This document shows, piece by piece, positions 5,236 through 9,646 of a stretch of DNA of 9,646 bases. The notes beneath the pieces are model-generated. The model saw only the letters and a list, made by a program, of their open reading frames with translations. It was not told where the DNA came from and did not search any database. The DNA is from Acetobacteraceae bacterium (GTDB lineage: Bacteria; Pseudomonadota; Alphaproteobacteria; Acetobacterales; Acetobacteraceae), in the NCBI GenBank assembly GCA_947476855.1, contig CANJSR010000167.1, forward strand, positions 1 through 9,646, written 5' to 3'. The stretch's first letter is position 1, and every line of letters begins with the position of its first letter. A program made the translations under genes and the position numbers.

Positions 5236-6715
5236 ACCCTTCCATCCCGCTGATCGGGGCCGCCGCCTTCAGGCGGGCCAGGTCGGGGATGGGACGGGCG
5301 GTGCGCTTGTCGCCGGCCAGCAGCCGTTCGAGCGCCGCGGCGACGGACAGGACGAAGGCGTCGCCGCCGCGCGGGCCGACGATCTGGATGCCGAAGGGCA
5401 TGCCATTGCGGTCCACGCCAACCGGGATCGACACCGCCGGATGGCCGTTGATCGTCACCGCATAGGCCAGCGCCAGCCAATGGTAGTAGGTGCGGGTCGG
5501 CTTGCCGTCGATCTCGGCCGGGAACAGTTCCCGCCAGGACCGCGGGCTGATCGTCAGGGTCGGCGTCAGGATCACGTCGTAATCCTGGAAGAAGGTCTGC
5601 CAGCGCCGGTAGATCGTGGTCTGCAGGGTCATCGCCTTGGCCGCGTCCAAAGCGGAGTAGCGCAGGCCTTCCTCGACATTGGCGCGCACATTCGGGCCGA
5701 CGTCCTGCGGCCGGGTGCGGGTCTTTTCCAGGTGGCTCGACAGGAAACCCAAAGCGCGCAGGACCTCGAACGCCTCATCCGTGCCGGTGCACTCGGGGGT
5801 CGCATCGTCGGCACGGGCGAAGCAGTCGCGGAACAGGCCGGTCTTTTCGGCCAGGACCTCGGCGATATGCCGCTCGGTCGGGGCGAAGCCGAAATCCGGG
5901 GTGATGGCGACGCGCAGACGAGCCAGATCGATCTCGGCCGGCGGGTAGAAGTCGCCGGGGTTGTGGACCGTCCGGCCATGGATGGTGGAGGCCAGTGGGT
6001 CGCGGGCGTCCGTGCTGGCGATGGAGCCGAGCATGAGGCAGGTGTCGGGGACTGTCCGGGCCATGGGGCCTAGGACGGGGAGGTTGCTCCATCCCATGCC
6101 GCGCTTATCGCTCGGCACCAGGCCCGGGGTGGGGCGGAAGCCGACGATACCGCAGAACCCGGCTGGATTGCGCAGAGAGCCTCCGGTGTCCGATCCGGTG
6201 CAGATCGGCGCCATGCCGGTGGCCAGGGCCACGGCCGATCCGCCAGACGATCCGGCGCAGGACTTCGCGGGATCGAAGGGGTTGCCGGTGGCGCCGTAGA
6301 CGGCGTTGCGGGTGTTGGCGCCGGCGCCGAACTCGGGCGTGTTGGTCTTGCCGATGACGATGGCCCCGGCCTGGCGGCAGGCGGCGACGACCCGTTCATC
6401 CTGGGTGGGGACGTAGTCCTTGAAGATGACGCTGCCGTGGGTGGTGCGGAGGCCCTCGGTTTCCTCCAGGTCCTTGATGCCGACGGGCAGGCCGAAGAGT
6501 GGTGGCAGGGGATCGCGGCTGGTCGCGAGGATGTCGTCCTGGCGGCGGGCGGTGGCGCGGGCGCGATCGAAGTCGCGGGCGACCATGGCGTTGACCGCGT
6601 GGTCCACCGCCTCGATCCGGGCGATGCAGCTTTCCAGCAGTTCCGATGGTGCGAGGCGTCGGGCGCCGATCATGCGGCGCGCTTCGACGGCGGTCAGGTC
6701 ACAGGGTTCGGTCAT
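5219..6715 (-). CDS. Amidase, amidase-signature (AS) family
   Basis: This 498-aa hydrolase cleaves a carboxamide or amide bond through a Ser-cisSer-Lys triad. The triad is complete: Lys81 in PVGIKDLEE, Ser156 in the AGSSGGSA loop, and nucleophile Ser180 in GSDTGGSLRNPA. The spacings Lys-Ser 75 and Ser-Ser 24 equal those of the well-studied family member FAAH (Lys142, Ser217, Ser241). The AS core runs from about residue 70 to 230, with GFCGIVGFRPTPGLVP after the nucleophile. The C-terminal part has NGHPAVSIPVGVDRNGMPFGIQIVGP (about 433-458), also typical. No signal peptide is seen; it is probably cytoplasmic. It could be annotated as GatA-like, but no gatC/gatB lies nearby and the sequence reads as a stand-alone amidase; substrate unknown. 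The Shine-Dalgarno is weak. It faces the chemoreceptor across a 188-bp divergent gap. Confidence 0.93.
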   Translation of the reverse strand: MTEPCDLTAVEARRMIGARRLAPSELLESCIARIEAVDHAVNAMVARDFDRARATARRQDDILATSRDPLPPLFGLPVGIKDLEETEGLRTTHGSVIFKDYVPTQDERVVAACRQAGAIVIGKTNTPEFGAGANTRNAVYGATGNPFDPAKSCAGSSGGSAVALATGMAPICTGSDTGGSLRNPAGFCGIVGFRPTPGLVPSDKRGMGWSNLPVLGPMARTVPDTCLMLGSIASTDARDPLASTIHGRTVHNPGDFYPPAEIDLARLRVAITPDFGFAPTERHIAEVLAEKTGLFRDCFARADDATPECTGTDEAFEVLRALGFLSSHLEKTRTRPQDVGPNVRANVEEGLRYSALDAAKAMTLQTTIYRRWQTFFQDYDVILTPTLTISPRSWRELFPAEIDGKPTRTYYHWLALAYAVTINGHPAVSIPVGVDRNGMPFGIQIVGPRGGDAFVLSVAAALERLLAGDKRTARPIPDLARLKAAAPISGMEGFMGFD

Positions 6716-6733
6716 GGCATTGGTGTTCCGTCA

Positions 6734-6745
6734 CGGCTTCGGCCG
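6734..6745. other. Short UUCG-type stem-loop in the amidase/chemoreceptor gap
   Basis: CGGC-TTCG-GCCG reads on the plus strand as a four-base-pair stem with a C(UUCG)G tetraloop, among the most stable small RNA loops. Flanking GTTC (6725-6728) and GAAC (6746-6749) can add a further helix across a bulge. It lies about 20 nt upstream of the amidase ATG. Whether it acts in RNA is unknown; a chance G/C structure is possible. Confidence 0.25.
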
Positions 6746-6814
6746 GAACGATAGGCTCGGCCGCGGCGGGGCGGAAGACAGGCATCGGCACGCGTGGATA
6801 TTCGTGTCGTTTAC

Positions 6815-6846
6815 CGATCATTAACCGGCCCGCCGTAGGATGATCG
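6815..6846. promoter_or_regulatory. Dyad CGATCAT / ATGATCG in the amidase-chemoreceptor intergenic region
   Basis: Perfect 7-bp inverted half-sites lie at 6815-6821 and 6840-6846, 18 nt apart, in the 188-bp gap between two divergent genes. A dimeric regulator spanning about two helical turns would fit. I see no convincing -35/-10 pair for either gene in this gap. Confidence 0.3.
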
Positions 6847-6903
6847 CGGACGGCGCCTGCGACGCGCGGGAAACTGGCCACGACAAGGTCCTCAGGAGCA
6901 ACA

Positions 6904-8388
6904 ATGTTCGGTTTGACCCTTTCCTCAATTGCTGGCGAAGCCCAGGCAAAGATCCGCGCGATCGAGCATTCGCAGGCGGTGATCGAGTTCACCATGGACG
7001 GCACGATCACGACCGCCAACGAGAACTTCCTGTCCCTGCTTGGCTATACACTTGAGGAAATACGGGGGAAGCATCACGGCATCTTCGTTGAACCGGCGGA
7101 TCGGGAAGGCGCGGGCTATCGCGACTTCTGGGCGCGCCTGAACCGCGGCGAGTGCGTGATTTCTCAGTTCAAACGTATTGGCAAGGGCGGCAAGGAAGTC
7201 TGGATCGAAGCGTCCTACAACCCGATCCCCGGCCCGAACGGAAAGCCAGCCAAGGTCGTGAAATTCGCCGTCGACGTCACCGCGCAGAAGCTGGAAGCCG
7301 CCGAAATGCGGGGACAGATGAATGCCATCCGCAAATCGCTGGCGGTGATCGAATTCGGCCTGGATGGGAAGATTCTGACGGCCAATGACGGGTTCCTGGC
7401 CACGATGGGATACACGCTGGCGGACATCCAGGGCCAACACCATGGCATGTTCGTCGACCCGTCCTATCGGGCCAGCGCGGAATACCGGCAATTCTGGGAA
7501 AAGCTCAACCAGGGCGAATACCAAGCGGCGCAGTTCAAGCGCATCGGCAAGGGCGGCAAGGAAGTCTGGATCGAGGCATCCTACAACCCGATCCTCGACT
7601 TGAACGGCAAGCCGTTCAAGGTCGTCAAGTTCGCGACGGACATCACGCGGCAGGTCAAGCGGCTGGCCGACTTCAAGACCCTGATCGACACCAATTTCGG
7701 CGAGATCGAGGGGGCGATCGAGCAGTCCTCCGGCGAAGCCCGCGCCGCCGCGAACGCGTTGGAGCAAAGCTCCGGCAACATCCAGTCCATGGCCGCGAGC
7801 GCGGAGGAACTGGCGGCGTCGGTGCGGGAAATCTCCAGCATGATGGCGCGCTCCCGGCAAGCGACGGACACCGCGCATGGTCAGACCGGCCTCGCCGACA
7901 ACGCGACGAAGCGGCTGACCGAGACCTCCGCTTCGATGGGCAACATCATCGGGCTGATCCGCAACATTGCCGGCCAGATCAATCTTCTGGCCTTGAACGC
8001 CACGATCGAGTCCGCGCGGGCCGGCGATGCCGGCAAGGGGTTCGCCGTGGTCGCCGGAGAGGTGAAGAACCTGGCCCAGCAGGCCGCCAACGCCACCAAC
8101 CTCATCGCCGTTGAGATCGAGAAGTTGCAGGAGGTCTCGGCCGAGGTCGTCGGCGCCCTGGGCAACATCGGGCAGTCGATCGACCAGGTGCGGGAGTTCG
8201 TCGCCGGGACCGCCAGCGCGGTGGAGGAGCAAAGCGCGGTCACGCAGGGAATCTCGTCGAGCATGCAGGCCGCCGCGGGGACGATCGCGGCGATCAACGA
8301 CAATATGGCGGCGATCTCGAATGCGGTCGGGCAGGCCGCGCATGCGGTGGGCGGCACCAAGTCCGCGGCCCAGGTTCTGGTTCGGTAG
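6904..8388 (+). CDS. Soluble methyl-accepting chemotaxis protein with two tandem PAS domains
   Basis: This is a 494-aa cytoplasmic chemoreceptor without membrane helix, signal peptide or HAMP domain. PAS1 spans about residues 18-128, a short linker follows, PAS2 spans about 140-250, and the MCP signalling hairpin runs from about 260 to 480. The hairpin tip IAGQINLLALNATIESARAG (355-374), followed by DAGKGFAVVAGEVKNLAQQA, is the conserved contact region for CheA and CheW. Both PAS domains end with the PAC-type block GKEVWIEASYNPI...KVVKFA.D(V/I)T. The architecture resembles BdlA/Aer-2-like soluble receptors that sense a cofactor or small cytoplasmic signal. No specific heme- or FAD-binding residue could be assigned. 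The C-terminus (AQVLVR) lacks a CheR-tethering pentapeptide. The start has AGGAG at 6894-6898, five nt before the ATG. No che genes are in the window. Confidence 0.94.
   Translation: MFGLTLSSIAGEAQAKIRAIEHSQAVIEFTMDGTITTANENFLSLLGYTLEEIRGKHHGIFVEPADREGAGYRDFWARLNRGECVISQFKRIGKGGKEVWIEASYNPIPGPNGKPAKVVKFAVDVTAQKLEAAEMRGQMNAIRKSLAVIEFGLDGKILTANDGFLATMGYTLADIQGQHHGMFVDPSYRASAEYRQFWEKLNQGEYQAAQFKRIGKGGKEVWIEASYNPILDLNGKPFKVVKFATDITRQVKRLADFKTLIDTNFGEIEGAIEQSSGEARAAANALEQSSGNIQSMAASAEELAASVREISSMMARSRQATDTAHGQTGLADNATKRLTETSASMGNIIGLIRNIAGQINLLALNATIESARAGDAGKGFAVVAGEVKNLAQQAANATNLIAVEIEKLQEVSAEVVGALGNIGQSIDQVREFVAGTASAVEEQSAVTQGISSSMQAAAGTIAAINDNMAAISNAVGQAAHAVGGTKSAAQVLVR
7180..7208 (+). repeat. 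Copy 1 of the near-duplicated PAS segment
   Basis: This 29-bp stretch encodes GKGGKEVWIE and recurs without change at 7546-7574, offset by 366 bp (122 codons). The surrounding 21 residues, from QFKRIGKGG to EASYNPI, are identical in protein, with synonymous changes only outside the 29-bp core. Confidence 0.8.
7546..7574 (+). repeat. Copy 2 of the near-duplicated PAS segment
   Basis: Second copy of the 29-bp repeat of 7180-7208, in PAS2. Together the copies show that PAS2 and PAS1 arose by internal tandem duplication, or are kept alike by gene conversion, while flanking parts have diverged. Confidence 0.8.
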
Positions 8389-8399
8389 GCTTATGGTCG

Positions 8400-8420
8400 T
8401 CGCCGCGATATCGTCGGCGA
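8400..8420. promoter_or_regulatory. Near-perfect dyad upstream of the PIN toxin, likely TA operator
   Basis: The arms TCGCCG (8400-8405) and CGGCGA (8415-8420) flank the palindromic core CGATATCG (8406-8413). Only one extra T (8414) breaks the symmetry, so 20 of 21 bases belong to the dyad. It begins 12 nt after the chemoreceptor stop and ends 16 nt before the PIN ATG, exactly where a ribbon-helix-helix antitoxin would bind to repress its own operon. As an RNA hairpin it has no T-run after it, so a terminator role is less likely. GATATC in its centre could serve as a poor -10. Confidence 0.5.
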
Positions 8421-8436
8421 TGTGACATTGGCCACC

Positions 8437-8859
8437 ATGCGGTGTGTGTTGGACACAAACGTCGTCGTCGCGGCCATGCGCAGCCCGACCGGGGCGTCCG
8501 CCTTTCTCCTCATGGCTGCTCGCCGGCGACAGATCACGATGCTTGCCAACGTCGCCCTGGCCTTGGAATATGAAGCGACATGCCTTCGACCCGAGCACGT
8601 GATGGCATCCGGCCTTCATCCGGCCGAGGTCTCTATCTTCGTAGCCGCGGTTGTGGCGATGGCTGAACCGGTCGAAAGCCACTTCATCTGGCGCCCACGG
8701 CTGCGCGATCCGGGTGACGAATTGGTGTTGGAAGCCGCGGCGAATGGCGGGGCGGAGGCGATCGTGACATTCAACCGGCGTGATTTTGGTGCGGTCCCAC
8801 TCCAATTCGGGGTGGCGGTCCTGACGCCAATGGACGCGGTCGAAAGGATCAGGGGATGA
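8437..8859 (+). CDS. PIN-domain RNase toxin (COG1569-type) of a toxin-antitoxin pair
   Basis: This 140-aa protein probably cuts RNA with a metal-dependent PIN active site. Acidic residues visible are Asp6 in the opening VLDTNVVV, Glu44 (and Glu46) in LALEYEA, Asp91/Asp94 in RLRDPGDELVLEAA, and Asp116 in VTFNRRDF. The order matches the COG1569 / TIGR00305 family of putative PIN toxins, including the late PMDAVERI segment. The ATG at 8437 is preferred because relatives begin M-R-x-V-L-D-T-N. The frame also opens with a GTG at 8422, which would add five residues and touch the dyad. No strong Shine-Dalgarno is seen, so translation may be kept low. The stop TGA overlaps the antitoxin ATG as ATGA, indicating translational coupling. 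The toxin comes before the antitoxin, opposite to the common vapBC order. Confidence 0.85.
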   Translation: MRCVLDTNVVVAAMRSPTGASAFLLMAARRRQITMLANVALALEYEATCLRPEHVMASGLHPAEVSIFVAAVVAMAEPVESHFIWRPRLRDPGDELVLEAAANGGAEAIVTFNRRDFGAVPLQFGVAVLTPMDAVERIRG

Positions 8860-9119
8860 AAAAGCCGCAAAGTACCTATCCGCTGCGCCTGCCCCTCTCG
8901 GTCAAGGCCGAGGTCGAGCGGCGCGCCAGGGCGGACGGCATCAGCGTCAACCAGTTCGTGGCCACGGCAGTGGCGGAAAAGCTCGCCGCGATGAACACCG
9001 CGGCCTTCTTTGCCGAACGCCGGGACAGCGTCGATTTCGCGGCATTCGACCGGATCATGCGGCGGGCGGGCGGTGAACCGCCACGACCCGACGACATGAT
9101 TCCAACAACCGACGCCTAG
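8856..9119 (+). CDS. Ribbon-helix-helix antitoxin partner of the PIN toxin
   Basis: This is an 87-aa protein. Residues 8-47 form a ribbon-helix-helix DNA-binding domain: strand YPLRLP (8-13), helix SVKAEVERRARADG (15-28), turn with I-S-V-N-Q, and helix FVATAVAEKLAAM (34-46). Relatives are often labelled HicB-family or Arc-like antitoxins. The tail, AAFFAERRDSVDFAAFDRIMRRAGGEPPRPDDMI, is the likely toxin-binding arm that blocks the PIN site. The dimer probably binds the dyad at 8400-8420. AAAGGA (8843-8848) gives a ribosome-binding site seven nt before the ATG, inside the toxin gene, so the antitoxin can be made more strongly than the toxin. The stop TAG shares CTAG with the stop of the convergent GGT gene. 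Confidence 0.85.
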   Translation: MKKPQSTYPLRLPLSVKAEVERRARADGISVNQFVATAVAEKLAAMNTAAFFAERRDSVDFAAFDRIMRRAGGEPPRPDDMIPTTDA

Positions 9120-9646
9120 TACCCCAGCGCAAGCCCGTCCTTCCGAGGCTCCGACCCGGCCATCAGATGACCGCGGGCGCGGTCGATCCAGATCGCCTGG
9201 CCGCCGCCATGCGGCTTGTCGATCAGTTCCGGCTCGTGACCCAGGCGGCGCAGGCCGGCCAGGACCTCGGGGGAAATCCCCCGCTCCACCTGGATCTTGC
9301 CCTTGAAGGGGAACAGGCGCGGAAGGTCGATCGCCTCCTGGATATCCAGCCCGTATTGCAGGAAGTTGGTCAGGAACCAGCTATGGCCCATCGGCTGGTA
9401 GTGCCCGCCCATGACGCCATAGGGCATCACGGCTTCCCCATTCTTCGTCACCATGCCCGGGATGATCGTGTGCATCGGCCGCTTGCCGGGGGCGATGCAG
9501 TTCGGGTGCCCCCTCTCCAACCGGAAGCCGAAGCCGCGGTTCTGCAGCATCACGCCCGAGCGTTCGGCCAGGATGCCCGACCCGAAGCTCTCAAACAGGG
9601 AGTTGATGAAGCTGCACGCGTTGCCGTCCTTGTCGACGACGCACAG
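9116..9646 (-). CDS. Gamma-glutamyltranspeptidase-family protein, C-terminal part (cut by window edge)
   Basis: The frame is open from the right edge to the TAG at 9118-9116 and gives 176 residues. The GTG/ATG near 9553 is internal, not a start. The visible part covers nearly the whole small subunit of an N-terminal nucleophile hydrolase. It has a first strand CVVDKDGNACSFINSLF, the FGSGI loop, LQNRGFGF, GHPNCIAPGKRPMHTIIPGMV, the GVMGGHYQPMGH substrate-loop region, LDIQEAIDLPR and the closing GSEPRKDGLALGY. By alignment in mind with E. coli Ggt (Thr391), the catalytic Thr should lie about three codons beyond the edge. The GGHYQP and HTIIP variants resemble the YwrD-like branch rather than classic Ggt, so a gamma-glutamyl hydrolase/transferase or related acylase role is possible. 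Family proteins are usually exported, but the N-terminus is not in view. Confidence 0.9.
   Translation of the reverse strand: MCVVDKDGNACSFINSLFESFGSGILAERSGVMLQNRGFGFRLERGHPNCIAPGKRPMHTIIPGMVTKNGEAVMPYGVMGGHYQPMGHSWFLTNFLQYGLDIQEAIDLPRLFPFKGKIQVERGISPEVLAGLRRLGHEPELIDKPHGGGQAIWIDRARGHLMAGSEPRKDGLALGY

Noticed and set aside
5219..6715. Amidase as GatA of the tRNA-Gln amidotransferase
   Set aside because: The AS motifs are shared by all family members, but no gatB or gatC is adjacent and flanking segments read as a stand-alone amidase.
7180..7574. The 29-bp direct repeats as a mobile element or recombination site
   Set aside because: Both copies lie in the same codon frame within matching PAS domains, so they are explained by domain duplication.
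8400..8420. Dyad after the chemoreceptor as a Rho-independent terminator
   Set aside because: No T-run follows, the loop is almost absent because the core is itself palindromic, and the position fits a TA operator better, though a mixed role cannot be excluded.
6925..8805. A 626-codon open frame on the minus strand opposite the chemoreceptor and PIN gene
   Set aside because: It lies wholly antisense to two well-supported genes, crosses the gap between them, and its translation is rich in Arg, Gly, Asp and His without any domain. Long antisense frames are common opposite G/C-rich genes.
1..9646. tRNA, rRNA, CRISPR array, IS element or phage attachment site
   Set aside because: No clover-leaf sequence, spaced direct-repeat series, transposase or terminal inverted repeats were found on reading both strands.

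Overview
This is a GC-rich, densely packed chromosomal stretch from an alphaproteobacterium, most likely Rhodospirillales/Acetobacterales. The reasons are protein similarity, an etfB start preceded on the same strand by a tiny HIG1-type two-helix protein, and the psd-pssA pair with the short form of Psd. No IS element, tRNA, rRNA, CRISPR array or phage gene is visible, so this is mostly ordinary core chromosome with one small accessory module.

Layout from left to right. Positions 1-143 (minus) hold the first 47 codons of the electron-transfer flavoprotein beta subunit. The gene-free stretch 144-358 holds its probable promoter and an inverted repeat. Next on the minus strand are a 63-aa HIG1-like membrane protein (359-550) and a Tat-type exported solute-binding protein without a transporter (624-1676). 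A divergent 118-bp gap with a good promoter leads to an F420-type luciferase-like oxidoreductase (1795-2649, plus). This converges, through a hairpin, on pssA (2693-3565, minus). pssA is the downstream gene of the psd-pssA operon, which makes phosphatidylserine and then phosphatidylethanolamine. Divergent from psd are an unrecognised 142-aa protein (4329-4757) and a hotdog-fold thioesterase (4789-5235), whose promoter is near consensus and sits almost on its start codon. The thioesterase tail overlaps the tail of an amidase (5219-6715, minus).

The right third holds a soluble chemoreceptor with two nearly duplicated PAS domains (6904-8388). It is followed closely by a compact toxin-antitoxin cassette: an almost perfect dyad that looks like an operator (8400-8420), a PIN-domain RNase toxin (8437-8859) and a ribbon-helix-helix antitoxin (8856-9119) joined by an ATGA overlap. 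The antitoxin stop shares a palindromic CTAG with the stop of a gamma-glutamyltranspeptidase-family gene that runs in from the right edge (9116-9646, minus).

The only clear pathway is psd-pssA (phospholipid synthesis). The PIN/RHH pair forms a self-contained regulatory unit. The other genes look like neighbours rather than partners. No convincingly new multi-gene system was found. The most informative leads are the TA cassette with its dyad, two possible leaderless starts (psd and the thioesterase), the tandem PAS duplication, and the uncharacterised 142-aa protein.
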